Made by a program: the position numbers and the translations under genes
Source: UBA7703 sp034926785
GTDB lineage: Bacteria > Bacillota > Clostridia > Christensenellales > CAG-138
DNA: 64,000 nucleotides
Direction: 5' to 3'
NCBI GenBank assembly: GCA_034926785.1
Contig: JAYFQU010000018.1
Coordinates: forward strand, 1 to 64,000
Part shown: piece after piece, positions 17,052 to 25,721 of the stretch
Layout: each line of letters opens with the position of its first letter
Numbering within the stretch: the stretch's first letter is position 1
The notes under the pieces: model-generated
The model's input: only the letters and a program-made list of their open reading frames with translations
Told to the model about the DNA's origin: nothing
Database searches by the model: none

Positions 17052-17944
17052 GCATTCAGGAATTGCGGCATTACGGTCTGTTTGCGCGCACGCGAAAACA
17101 CAAACCCTGGTGGCTGATGCGGCGGGTGCTCTTTGCGCTCTCCGCCATGCTGTTTCTCTGTCCGGTCATCCTGCGCAGCGGCGGCGCAATGAGTCGAAGA
17201 CCGCCGGAATTTACCTATACGGGAACCTACGCGCTGCTCGACGACGGAGACGGGAATTGGCGCATTCGCTTTTTCACCAGCGGAATGCTGACCATGACGA
17301 AGCGCGCCGCGACGATCGACATCTTTTGCGTTGGCGGCGGCGGATCCGGCGGGCGCGGCGCGAATACCAATTATGGATCCGGTGGCGGCGGCGGATACAC
17401 CACCCTGCTGAATGGTCTTGTGTTGGCTAGCGGCGTGGGCTATACCGTATTCATTGGTGCAGGCGGAACAAACCTGACCGCCAGCGGCGCGGGTAACCGC
17501 GGAGGCACCAGCTCACTCGCGCTCGAAGGCAGCGTGTTGACCCAAGCGGAAGGCGGATACGGCGGAATCTATAATGGAACGCCAACTTATCCATATGGCG
17601 CTGGCGGCAGCGGTGGCTCGACGCTGTCAACGGACGGAGGTTCCAATGGATCCACGCCCTCCGTAGGCGGCCAAGGGCAAGGAACCACGACACGAGAGTT
17701 TCACGAAGGTACAGGCGCGCTATATTCCGGCGGCGGAGCGGGCTGCGCTTACAATACGACGCGTCGATTCGGCGGCGCAGGCGGCGGCGGAAACGGCGGC
17801 GTTACGTCGACGTCTACCCCACCGACCGCTGGCACCCCTAATACCGGAGGTGGAGGCGGCGCATATGGCGCCGGTCTGATGAGCGGATCTACCGCTGGCG
17901 GATCCGGAATTGTCGTGATTCGCAACCATCGCGCTGCCGCATAA
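17048..17944 (+). CDS. Glycine-rich tail-fibre-like protein
   Basis: The 298-residue protein starts at TTG 17048, overlapping the previous stop and preceded by GGGGGG at good spacing. Residues about 20-45 form a hydrophobic, membrane-like segment (LMRRVLFALSAMLFLCPVIL), unusual for a tail protein. The rest is glycine-rich (GGGGSGGRGAN, GGGGGYTTLL, GGTSSLALEG), as in the receptor-binding tips of many tail fibres. Start and overlap show co-translation with the preceding gene. It might alternatively be a surface protein. Confidence 0.6.
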   Translation: MSIQELRHYGLFARTRKHKPWWLMRRVLFALSAMLFLCPVILRSGGAMSRRPPEFTYTGTYALLDDGDGNWRIRFFTSGMLTMTKRAATIDIFCVGGGGSGGRGANTNYGSGGGGGYTTLLNGLVLASGVGYTVFIGAGGTNLTASGAGNRGGTSSLALEGSVLTQAEGGYGGIYNGTPTYPYGAGGSGGSTLSTDGGSNGSTPSVGGQGQGTTTREFHEGTGALYSGGGAGCAYNTTRRFGGAGGGGNGGVTSTSTPPTAGTPNTGGGGGAYGAGLMSGSTAGGSGIVVIRNHRAAA

Positions 17945-17956
17945 AGAGGCATCCTT

Positions 17957-18136
17957 ATGATCTATGCGATTGTTGAAAACGGCGTTGTGACCAATCTCGT
18001 CATTGGCCCCCTGCCGGACGCCATACCGGGAATTGCGGTTGGAGAATGTCCCGTTGCAATTGGGGATTTCTGTGATGACGGAACGTTCTATCGAAACGGA
18101 GTGGCCGTGTGTTCCGAAGTGATCGACTCAATCTGA
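17957..18136 (+). CDS. Small phage-tail-associated protein (59 aa)
   Basis: This short frame encodes 59 residues beginning MIYAIVENGVVTNLVIG and containing GDFCDDGTFYRNG. Short proteins with this N-terminal pattern are common after tail-fibre genes in Firmicutes prophages, where they act as fibre-tip or chaperone partners (family resemblance, recalled). The ATG is preceded by AAAGAGGC and lies 12 bases after the previous stop, so it completes a three-gene cassette. Confidence 0.6.
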   Translation: MIYAIVENGVVTNLVIGPLPDAIPGIAVGECPVAIGDFCDDGTFYRNGVAVCSEVIDSI

Positions 18137-18176
18137 CAGGCTGTTAGAAGCGCATTCCTTGCGTGGATCTACCCGA

Positions 18177-18221
18177 CAAAACCCGGCGGAATTCAAATTC
18201 CGCCGGGTTTGTTGTTTGAGT
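18177..18221. terminator. Bidirectional terminator between tail cassette and permease
   Basis: AAACCCGGCGGAATT and AATTCCGCCGGGTTT are near-perfect complements with A and T tracts on both sides. The hairpin can end the tail cassette on the plus strand and the permease gene on the minus strand. Confidence 0.88.
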
Positions 18222-18254
18222 CTACCGAATACTTTACATTCTGAAAGGGGAGAA

Positions 18255-19646
18255 TTACTTCTCTTCCTTTGCCTCGTCTTTCCTGCCAATGGAGAGCAGG
18301 AGGTTGAGCAGAATGCCCGCGATTGCCGCACCGGCGATGCAGGGAACCTGAATGCCGAAGAACGGAATCATGCCGCCGAACTTATACTGTCCGCCGAGGC
18401 CGATAATCATAATCACGGCGATGACGGCGATATTGCGCGCATCAAACATGTCGCACTGGCGATCAATCATAATCGCAATGCCCTGTGCAGCGATTGCGCC
18501 AAACAGGAAGATTTCAATGCCGCCAATAACCGCCTGCGGAATGGAATAGATCACATTGACGACGGGCGAGAAGAACGAGAGGATCATCGCAACGATGGCC
18601 GCCGTGATCAGAACCGCCGTAGAGAAAACCTTCGTAATCGCCATCGTGCTGATGTTTTCGCCGTAGTTGGTGCCCGCTGGGCCGCCAAAGAGGCTGGCGA
18701 GGATATCGCCCAAACCATCGCCAATGAGGTTGGAGCCAAGGCGATCACCGATGTCATAGGTCTTGCCCGTGCCCTTTTTCTTGGCAAGGTCATTGACATA
18801 GATATCCAGCTGGAAGACGTGCGCCGTGGATTCCGGGATCGTCGCGATTGCGATTGGCATAATTGCCGCAAGTGCTACCCAGTCTACCCTTGGCAGCGTG
18901 AAGTGCGGAACGGCAAGGACGCCGGGGATGATCTGCGCGCCCGCAAACGCGGCAGCGGGCAGCTCGCGGAACATGGATTGACCGGTGATTGTATACACGA
19001 TGCCTGCGGCGATGCAGCCGACGATCGGGCCAAGCAGCAGCGGAATCTGGCCGAGGAATCCCTTGAGATAAACCGAGAAGAGAATCGTTGCTACCAACGT
19101 AATGAGGGAAACGACCCAAACCCAGTTGGTCCCGGTGATACCCGTGGCACCGGCTGCGGGTGCGGCATCGCCAAGTGCGTTTGCCGCAAGCGTAAGACCA
19201 ATAACCATGGCGATCGGGCCCGTGATGGTTGCCGGAAGTACCTTCTCAATGGACTTACGGCCAAAGCGGCTGACGATTAAACCAGCTACGATGGACACAA
19301 AGCCCGAAGCGATAATACCGAACTGTACCCCCGAAATCGCGGAATCCGGAAGAACTTCACCAAACGCCACACCACCGGTTAATCCGATGATGGCTGAGAG
19401 ATAGGAGAAGCTCGAACCATAGTAGAGAGGGATCTTACGCTTTGTAACCAGGATAAAACCGATGGTTGCAAAACCGCTGGCGAAGATCGTGGTTGCCAGA
19501 TGGAAACCGGTTAGCAGCGCAACGAGGATCGTTGCCGGGAACATAACGATGATCTGCTGCAGTGCGTAGAGAATCAGTTTCCAAAATGGCGGTGTCTCAT
19601 CTGGCAGGTATCCTGTTGCCTTTGGTTCCTTGGGTTCCTGTGACAT
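18255..19646 (-). CDS. NCS2 family nucleobase permease (uracil/xanthine type)
   Basis: The 463-residue membrane protein has about 12-14 hydrophobic segments and NCS2 motifs: ALQQIIVMFPATILVALLTG near the N-terminus, GSSFSYLSAI, the substrate-site block ATIPESTAHVFQLD (about 265-280, conserved Glu) and GGPAGTNYGENISTMAITKV. It imports a nucleobase-like compound by proton symport; substrate (uracil, xanthine or urate) cannot be decided. GTAGGAGG precedes ATG 19646. It lies downstream of the FdrA/thiolase operon on the same strand but after a 920 bp gap, so it may be a separate unit with a linked function. Confidence 0.9.
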   Translation of the reverse strand: MSQEPKEPKATGYLPDETPPFWKLILYALQQIIVMFPATILVALLTGFHLATTIFASGFATIGFILVTKRKIPLYYGSSFSYLSAIIGLTGGVAFGEVLPDSAISGVQFGIIASGFVSIVAGLIVSRFGRKSIEKVLPATITGPIAMVIGLTLAANALGDAAPAAGATGITGTNWVWVVSLITLVATILFSVYLKGFLGQIPLLLGPIVGCIAAGIVYTITGQSMFRELPAAAFAGAQIIPGVLAVPHFTLPRVDWVALAAIMPIAIATIPESTAHVFQLDIYVNDLAKKKGTGKTYDIGDRLGSNLIGDGLGDILASLFGGPAGTNYGENISTMAITKVFSTAVLITAAIVAMILSFFSPVVNVIYSIPQAVIGGIEIFLFGAIAAQGIAIMIDRQCDMFDARNIAVIAVIMIIGLGGQYKFGGMIPFFGIQVPCIAGAAIAGILLNLLLSIGRKDEAKEEK

Positions 19647-20568
19647 GTGTGAATTACCTCCTACTCATTTTTGTGGTGCTGGGTACGCCTATTGTTCACT
19701 CGCCAGCAGGCACCTGTCGCCGGCCTCCCCTGTGAAAACGTGGTGCCATCGTTTGCGCTTATCCTCTCTCGCTATGCCTGTTGTTCCATCTTTCATCAAT
19801 ACAGGCCGGAGATCTGTGAAAAGCGCGCATCCATGCCGCCTCGCATCGGAGAATTATGCCGTTGGTTTGGTCCCGGCGGTGTGCTGCTGCCGAATCATAG
19901 CCTTTGCAACGTAATTTTGTACAAAGCGTAATTACGCCCTATCCCACCGGCGTAATCGAGCTTTTCGCACAAAACATGCGCCAACACAAAAGATGCGTTC
20001 GTTTTTCATGCAACAGTCGGAACTGCGCGGTTACAACGATACTTGTAGCCGCCGATCATTCCCAGAATTATCAAGGTTCCCGTGTATTTGCATCGGATAT
20101 TGGCATTATAAGAGGGGTATACGCCGCTGGCTATTGTCCGGGCGCGTCTTCTGGCTATCTTACAACAGCGCGCTGAACGATTCAAGTTTTTTCTGTCCGT
20201 GTTTTACATTTGATTATTGTATAGACAGGCAAAACTGCAAATAGATGCCCCAGGCGCGCGCCGAAACGCCGTATCACCAGAATAAAAAAGTTTGCAAAAA
20301 AACACCCGAAGGAGCGGTCGATATCCCGTTGTCATCTTGCGCATGAATACCACGTATATGGCGATAGTTGGTTCGGGAAACATCGGCGGCATGCCGGATA
20401 TTGATTCGCATGGTCTGACCCTTGAGGTTGACACAGAGGTTAAAACAGCAGAAAAACCAAGAACAGAAAAACCAAGAAATGAAAAGGTGCGAAACATTTG
20501 GATAAGAGGAGCTCAACGACACCGATCGGAGCGGATAATCCGCCCCGATCGGATGTCTGCTTTAACTA
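19647..20568. other. Long intergenic region upstream of the permease
   Basis: This 922 bp stretch has no gene I can support. The 280 bases before the permease form a probable long 5' leader on the minus strand, with no riboswitch class I recognise. A strong hairpin (CCGATCGG...CCGATCGG, 20521-20550) lies after the cyclase gene but lacks a clear T run. A 15-base unit CAGAAAAACCAAGAA is repeated twice in tandem near 20450-20480. A plus-strand frame from 20343 has a weak start and no recognisable product. Confidence 0.4.
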
Positions 20569-21369
20569 TTATACCTCATCGAAGCCATCAAATGCAACGA
20601 CGCGCGAGATACAACTTTCGCCTTCCACCAGTTTCCACGGGAAGATACCAACGACGCAGCGCTTGTTGGAGAGCTTCTCGATATCGCCGCCGAGGCATTC
20701 CGCATGAATCGCTTCATAGGGCTTGCAGAAGAGTTCAAGATGCATCGCCTGATAGTGATCCGGCCAGGGATACACTTCGTCCAACGTCTTTCCATATCTT
20801 TTCTGGAAAGCGGCGTCGCACTTCTTGGCTTCCATCGGCTCCCAATCGCGGATCTTCGTGTTCATCGGGTGATCCGCGCTGCCGCAGTCTACGCCGATCC
20901 AGCTGATCTTCTTGTCGCGCACCCACTGGATGAAGTCCAGCGACGGGCCGGGATGGCGGAGCATGTAGCGGCGCTCGTCTGCGGTCGGGCTGTCCCAGCC
21001 ATAGATATGGTAACCGGTGTTGATGATCAGGATATCGCCTTCCTTGACGGTAACGCGCTTCTCAATATCCTGTGGCGTGTAGATGCCGTAATCTTCCGCT
21101 TGATCGCTCAGATCGACGACAACGCCCGGACGGCAGAGGCGGGTGAGCTCAATAGAGGCAATGTCACGTCCCGCGGTGTCAAAATGCAGCGGGCCGTCGA
21201 GGTGCGTACCAACATGGTTGGAGTGGGTCAGCAACTGCCCATTCGCGCCGTTCGGTGTAAGCCGCTTGAAAAACTTCATCTGCAGCGGCTCATAGGTCGG
21301 CCAAGCGGGTGTGCAGATTCCAATCGGAATCGTGAGATCATACATCTTGATGTCGGACCATTTGCTCAT
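20569..21369 (-). CDS. Cyclase-family metal-dependent hydrolase
   Basis: The 266-residue protein belongs to the cyclase/kynurenine formamidase family: the metal-binding signature HVGTHLDGPLHF (about residues 52-63) and GDILIINTGYH are present, with SADHPMN further on. Family members hydrolyse N-formyl or cyclic amides such as isatin or formylkynurenine. AGGAGG precedes ATG 21369. It is the last gene of a minus-strand series beginning at 27658, 68 bp after the DUF1116 gene, so it probably acts on a cyclic or amide intermediate of that pathway. Confidence 0.85.
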   Translation of the reverse strand: MSKWSDIKMYDLTIPIGICTPAWPTYEPLQMKFFKRLTPNGANGQLLTHSNHVGTHLDGPLHFDTAGRDIASIELTRLCRPGVVVDLSDQAEDYGIYTPQDIEKRVTVKEGDILIINTGYHIYGWDSPTADERRYMLRHPGPSLDFIQWVRDKKISWIGVDCGSADHPMNTKIRDWEPMEAKKCDAAFQKRYGKTLDEVYPWPDHYQAMHLELFCKPYEAIHAECLGGDIEKLSNKRCVVGIFPWKLVEGESCISRVVAFDGFDEV

Positions 21370-21437
21370 TTTGTGAATCCTCCTGATTTAGAATAATTTC
21401 GGTATGTCTGCTCCCTCGTAGGAGAATGGGTATGAGG

Positions 21438-22865
21438 TTAGTTGGACCACGCCTCCGCACAAGCGGCAATCGCCTGCTTGAAGCAATCCTCCGGCGGATT
21501 CACGATGCCCGCGCCAACCTGGCCGACGCCGGGATTCTTGTGCGCAATGCCCGTGTTGATCACCGGCCGGATGCCGGTTTCCATGACTTTCCGAATATCG
21601 ATTCCCGTCGGGCTGCCGCGGAAATCCAATGCGGGAATCTTATAGGCTCTTCCCTCGCCGACGGTGATTTCATACATCCGCGTGGAGTAGTTGATGGCGT
21701 CGCTCACCTGCCCACCGACAAACTGGACAATCGCGGGCGCAGCCGCCATGCAGAATCCGCCAATACCGGCAGTCTCCGTGATGCAACTATCGCCGAGATC
21801 CCTCGCGGCATCCTCTTCACCATAGCCGGGGAAATACAAGCCCTTGACCATCTCCGCCTCGGCGGTGAACCAACGGTTTTTGCCGAGGCCCGCAATGCGA
21901 ATGCCAAAGTCCGTACCGTTGCGGCACATGGTTGCAACCAGCGTGCAGTAGGGGATGTCAAAGATCGGGTCGAGTGTGCATTTCATCGCCGGCATGGAGA
22001 GATTCAGGAAGGTATGGTTATTACCATTGACAAAATTGAACGCCGCAATCTTCTGTTCCTGCGTCTTTGAGCAACTCATAATCGCGGGGACAAGCTCGCG
22101 CAGCAGAAGAGACGTGCCCGCTTCGTTGCGGTTATGCGCTTCGTCGCCCATCTGCAGAAGTTTGGCGATAAGCACTTTGACATCGATTTCTCCCTTGATG
22201 GCGACAGCTTCCTCGAGTACCGGATAGAGCTCCTGCTCCATCCAGCGCAAGCGCTTGAGCACCTCGTCGTCGTATGCGCCGAAGCGCAGCACCTTGCCGA
22301 GGCCTTCGTTGATCGTGCAATACGCACGGTTTCCAAACGTCTTGTTTTCCAGGATCCAAACCGGCATGCTCGCTGTTACAACGCCGGCCATGGGGCCAAC
22401 CGCATCATGCATATGGCACGGGTCAAACGTGATCTCGCCGCCTTCGGCCAGCTTTTCCGCTTCCGCAGCGTCCTTGGCGAGACCTTCGTAGATCAGGCCT
22501 CCGATCACGGCGCCCTTCTGCGGCCCGCTCATGCGCGCCCAGGTAACGGGCGGTCCGGCGTGCAGAATGGTCTTCTTCGTCATACCGGGGATTACCTCTC
22601 CGGCGATGCCCAGGCCGATGATGGTCGGCTGCGCCGAGAGGATGCGATTGAGCGCCTCCTGATTCGCAGCGTCGATCTTTGCGGCCAAATCCGGCTTCTT
22701 AAGCTTCCGCAGATTGGTTGCCGCGACCTTATCACCGCCCGCGACAGGCTTCCAGTCCACATGCACCGCGTCTATCTTCTGGCTCACGAGATCGTCATAA
22801 AACGACTCGATGCCAAAGTTTACGACATGAAGCTTTTTTTCAAACAGTTCGTTGAGTTTCGACAT
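21438..22865 (-). CDS. DUF1116 protein (YlbE/AllG type)
   Basis: The 475-residue protein matches the DUF1116/YlbE family, one subunit of the FdrA-YlbE-YlbF set. In E. coli this set has been reassigned as the oxamate carbamoyltransferase AllFGH of allantoin use (recalled). Visible blocks include HAGPPVTWARMSGPQKGAVIGG, CHMHDAVGPMAGV and NGNNHTFLNLSMPAMK. The gene starts 13 bases after the stop of the FdrA-like gene and is clearly part of the same complex. The true substrate may differ from oxamate given the operon context. Confidence 0.88.
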   Translation of the reverse strand: MSKLNELFEKKLHVVNFGIESFYDDLVSQKIDAVHVDWKPVAGGDKVAATNLRKLKKPDLAAKIDAANQEALNRILSAQPTIIGLGIAGEVIPGMTKKTILHAGPPVTWARMSGPQKGAVIGGLIYEGLAKDAAEAEKLAEGGEITFDPCHMHDAVGPMAGVVTASMPVWILENKTFGNRAYCTINEGLGKVLRFGAYDDEVLKRLRWMEQELYPVLEEAVAIKGEIDVKVLIAKLLQMGDEAHNRNEAGTSLLLRELVPAIMSCSKTQEQKIAAFNFVNGNNHTFLNLSMPAMKCTLDPIFDIPYCTLVATMCRNGTDFGIRIAGLGKNRWFTAEAEMVKGLYFPGYGEEDAARDLGDSCITETAGIGGFCMAAAPAIVQFVGGQVSDAINYSTRMYEITVGEGRAYKIPALDFRGSPTGIDIRKVMETGIRPVINTGIAHKNPGVGQVGAGIVNPPEDCFKQAIAACAEAWSN

Positions 22866-22878
22866 GGCTCAGCCCCTC

Positions 22879-24441
22879 CTATCGCAGGTTCGCAAGAATG
22901 CGGGAAACAAAGCGCGTTGCCTGCGCATTGCTCGGCAGAACAACCGCGCCAGCTTCCGTAAGCTGCTGCTGTGTTCTGCTCAGACTCTGCGGGTCGCCTT
23001 CCGTTCCGCAGACGGCGCAGACACAGCAAAGGTGCCTGCCTGCCCGCTCCGCATCCGCCTTCGCGTCCCGAATCGCGGCGGCAAGATCCTCCGCCGGGTT
23101 GGGATGCGAGCCATAGCCGATCACGCAGTCCGCCATGATTACCGCGCAGGACGGATCCTTACCGTCGGCAATCACGCGCTCGGCGCGAAGGCTCGGGTCG
23201 ATCATGGGATGCGGACGACCGACGGTGAATGCATCGTCGCCAAAGTCCAGGAACGTATGCTCACGGCTCTTGCCGCCCTTGGGGTCTTCCAGCGCATCTT
23301 CCGAATTGAGCGGAATATTGCTGTAGATGTGCCCGAGCGAGCCGATCATGAGTTTCATGGCTTCGTCGCAGAGCGTGCCGCCGGTATAGAACCCGCGGAC
23401 ATAGCGCTGTCCCTTCGCCATCTTTCCCGCAATTTCCTTCGCGAGAGACTCCGCTTTCTCTTCGCCCATCGCGAATCCGGCATAGTCCGAAACCGGCTCG
23501 CCGCGGCTGAGCGAAACCGCCTTATGCGCCGCATCCTCAAGCGAAACCGCGGCAACCAGTCCATACGACTCGATCTCTTTGCGATCCCCGCCGATGAAGC
23601 AGACGACGACCGGTTTTCCGGTCTTTGCCGCCAGAGCCAGCATCTCCGAGGCAATCTCCTTGGCCGGCGGTTTGCTGATCAGCGTGATGATCTTGGTCTT
23701 GGGGTCGTTCTTTAACGCGTCAAGGCCGAGCTTCATCATCAATCCGCCGATGTCCTTCTTCAAATCACGTCCGCCGGTGCCGATCACCTGGCTCACGCCG
23801 CAGCCGAGCTGGTCGATAATACTCGAAATCTCCTGCGTGCCGGTGCCGCTTGCGGCGACGATGCCGATATCTCCGCTCTTGACTACATTTGCGAATGCCA
23901 GCGGCACGTGATTGATGATCGCCGTTCCGCAATCCGGTCCCATCACAAGCAGCCCGCGTTCATACGCATAGGTCTTGAGCGCTTTTTCCTCTTCTATGGT
24001 CACGTTGTCGGAAAACAGCATGACATTGATGTCGTGGTCAAGACAGCTCTGCGCAACGTCCGCCGCGTGCTTGCCCGGCACGGAGATGACCGCCATGTTC
24101 AGATCCGGGTCAATCTTCAGTGCGCCTTCAAGCGTTGGCGGCATATACGCCGCCGCCTTGGAAGCGGTCTTTTGGTTGAGCAGCTCGTCAACCTTTTTCA
24201 GCGCCGCCTGGAACGCCGCGTCGCTTTCGCAATTCACGGCTACAAAAAAGTCATTCGCCGAGAGCGTGCCTTCCAACTCCGGCGTGGAAACGCCGATGTT
24301 CTGCGCAATCTCCTTGTTTAAATCCGTACCCATGCCGACCAGCGCTTCCGTAACGCCTTCCGTCTTTTTGAGTTCCTTAGATATGAGCATAAGGGTTACG
24401 GAGTCGTAATATGCGTTCTTTTTTATCTCAAACCTGATCAC
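22879..24441 (-). CDS. fdrA: FdrA-like acyl-CoA synthetase-fold protein (AllF type)
   Basis: The 520-residue protein matches FdrA, related to succinyl-CoA synthetase with CoA-binding and ligase-type domains. Visible features are GLLVMGPDCGTAIIN, GDIGIVAASGTGTQEISS (CoA-binding-type turn), GTGGRDL and the family hallmark DFGDDAFTVGRPHPMIDP (about 395-415). It overlaps the upstream DUF2877 gene by 14 bases, so translation is coupled. With the DUF1116 and DUF2877 partners it should form an AllFGH-type carbamoyl- or acyl-transfer complex; the reaction here is not known. Confidence 0.9.
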   Translation of the reverse strand: MIRFEIKKNAYYDSVTLMLISKELKKTEGVTEALVGMGTDLNKEIAQNIGVSTPELEGTLSANDFFVAVNCESDAAFQAALKKVDELLNQKTASKAAAYMPPTLEGALKIDPDLNMAVISVPGKHAADVAQSCLDHDINVMLFSDNVTIEEEKALKTYAYERGLLVMGPDCGTAIINHVPLAFANVVKSGDIGIVAASGTGTQEISSIIDQLGCGVSQVIGTGGRDLKKDIGGLMMKLGLDALKNDPKTKIITLISKPPAKEIASEMLALAAKTGKPVVVCFIGGDRKEIESYGLVAAVSLEDAAHKAVSLSRGEPVSDYAGFAMGEEKAESLAKEIAGKMAKGQRYVRGFYTGGTLCDEAMKLMIGSLGHIYSNIPLNSEDALEDPKGGKSREHTFLDFGDDAFTVGRPHPMIDPSLRAERVIADGKDPSCAVIMADCVIGYGSHPNPAEDLAAAIRDAKADAERAGRHLCCVCAVCGTEGDPQSLSRTQQQLTEAGAVVLPSNAQATRFVSRILANLR

Positions 24442-25330
24442 TGTTCGTTCCTCCGTTATGCTGCCTTAGCGCCAGAGCAATGCCCGTTAGCATGTCCGCG
24501 CCGGATGTGGAGCCAATTTCAAGTATGCGCGCAATTGCGCGGTCTGCCGTCAGAGTCTCGCCCGGCTTTCCAGCCGCGCGAAGCAAAATATAAACCGCGG
24601 CATTCGCCAATCCTTCGCCGCTGTGTAACAAAAATGTCGCGCTGATACGGTTTGTCTGTTTCGCTGCCGCCTGCGCTATGCGCGGGATTGTATCCCACGC
24701 GCTGACACGGCCTTGCCAGCGAAATAACAGTCGAAGCGTTAAAAGGTAACCGCTCAAAAGATCGTCCGACGAGGGGGTTAACCCCATGCCGCAGCCGGCT
24801 ATCCGGCTCGCGGACTGAATCGCCGCCACATCGTTGCCCATTGACACAGCCGAAAACAGCGCGCCCAACCTCGGCTTTAAAAATCTGGTATAGGTGTTCT
24901 CCCCGCCGGTTACCAGCGGAGCAAGCCCGCTTTGCCCATCCGCGCCTTGCAATGCGGCGCAGATCCGCTCCATCAACTGATCGGCCGCCTCTTCTTCGCA
25001 GCGGCTTTCAATCGAATCCACGCTCAGATCCACCGGATACGCAACCGACAAATCAAGATCAATCCCCGCCTCAGGGATTGTCACATGCCCCTGCCGAATG
25101 AACGCCGCCATGCCCGCGCGGATGCCCGCTTCTGTAAACGGTACGCTGGTCCGCACGGACACGGCATATGGCGTCAGGGTCTTTTCTTCCGCAATCAAGC
25201 CAATCAGGCCAAATCTCTGCGCAATCTCCAGATTCACCGCATGATCAAACACGGAATGAACCGTACCCGCATACGCTTGTTCATAGGAGAGCGCGAGCAG
25301 ACGCCCGCAAACGGCTGATGCGTTCATCAT
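24428..25330 (-). CDS. DUF2877 protein (YlbF/AllH type)
   Basis: The 300-residue protein carries the DUF2877 hallmark GCGMGLTPSSDDLLSGYL (about residues 188-205) and the late GSTSGADMLTGIALAL block. It is the third subunit type of the FdrA-YlbE-YlbF set. Its start (ATG 25330 or 25327) lies 12 bases after the DUF35 gene stop, with only a weak ribosome site, so coupling is likely. No carbamate kinase gene is near, unlike the E. coli allantoin cluster. Confidence 0.85.
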   Translation of the reverse strand: MMNASAVCGRLLALSYEQAYAGTVHSVFDHAVNLEIAQRFGLIGLIAEEKTLTPYAVSVRTSVPFTEAGIRAGMAAFIRQGHVTIPEAGIDLDLSVAYPVDLSVDSIESRCEEEAADQLMERICAALQGADGQSGLAPLVTGGENTYTRFLKPRLGALFSAVSMGNDVAAIQSASRIAGCGMGLTPSSDDLLSGYLLTLRLLFRWQGRVSAWDTIPRIAQAAAKQTNRISATFLLHSGEGLANAAVYILLRAAGKPGETLTADRAIARILEIGSTSGADMLTGIALALRQHNGGTNSDQV

Positions 25331-25342
25331 CTTGCCGGCGTC

Positions 25343-25708
25343 TTACGGTTTGACAAAGACAAAACCGTACTCCGCACAGTCGATGCTCTCCTTATAGAGG
25401 ATCCGGCGTGTGCGGACGACGCCAACGGTCGCATTGAGCTCCATACCGCTCTCGATTCCGTCGTCAAAGCCAATCTGCCCCGTCGCGCGGACGCCGTTTT
25501 CAAACTCGACCACGCCAAAGTTGAGCCACGGCATCATATATCCTTCGGGCAGGTTATAGACGCGCGTCCAAGTGAGCAGTTTGCACTTTCCGCTGAGCGG
25601 AACAGGCTCAAATTCCCGTCCGTCACAGTCGGGATTCTGGCACACGACGTAGCGGGGATGGTGCAGCTTGCCGCACTTTTTGCATTTGTAGGCATACATC
25701 TGTTCCAT
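25343..25708 (-). CDS. DUF35 zinc-ribbon/OB-fold protein
   Basis: The 121-residue protein begins with a zinc ribbon (YKCKKCGKLHHPRYVVCQNPDC, four cysteines at about residues 9-28) followed by an OB-fold. DUF35 proteins partner with SCPx-type thiolases and acyltransferases, for example in archaeal HMG-CoA synthesis and in the PhlACB acetyltransferase (established). I prefer ATG 25708 over 25714, as AAGGAGG is too close to the latter. It directly follows the thiolase gene. Confidence 0.88.
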   Translation of the reverse strand: MEQMYAYKCKKCGKLHHPRYVVCQNPDCDGREFEPVPLSGKCKLLTWTRVYNLPEGYMMPWLNFGVVEFENGVRATGQIGFDDGIESGMELNATVGVVRTRRILYKESIDCAEYGFVFVKP

Positions 25709-25721
25709 GTTCATTCCCTCC

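Noticed and set aside
18159..19280. 373-codon plus-strand frame antisense to the permease
   Set aside because: It mirrors the NCS2 permease gene, which has conserved motifs and membrane segments.
20292..20906. Plus-strand frame of about 200 codons in the permease-cyclase gap
   Set aside because: No ribosome site, part of it runs antisense to the cyclase gene, and no recognisable domain.
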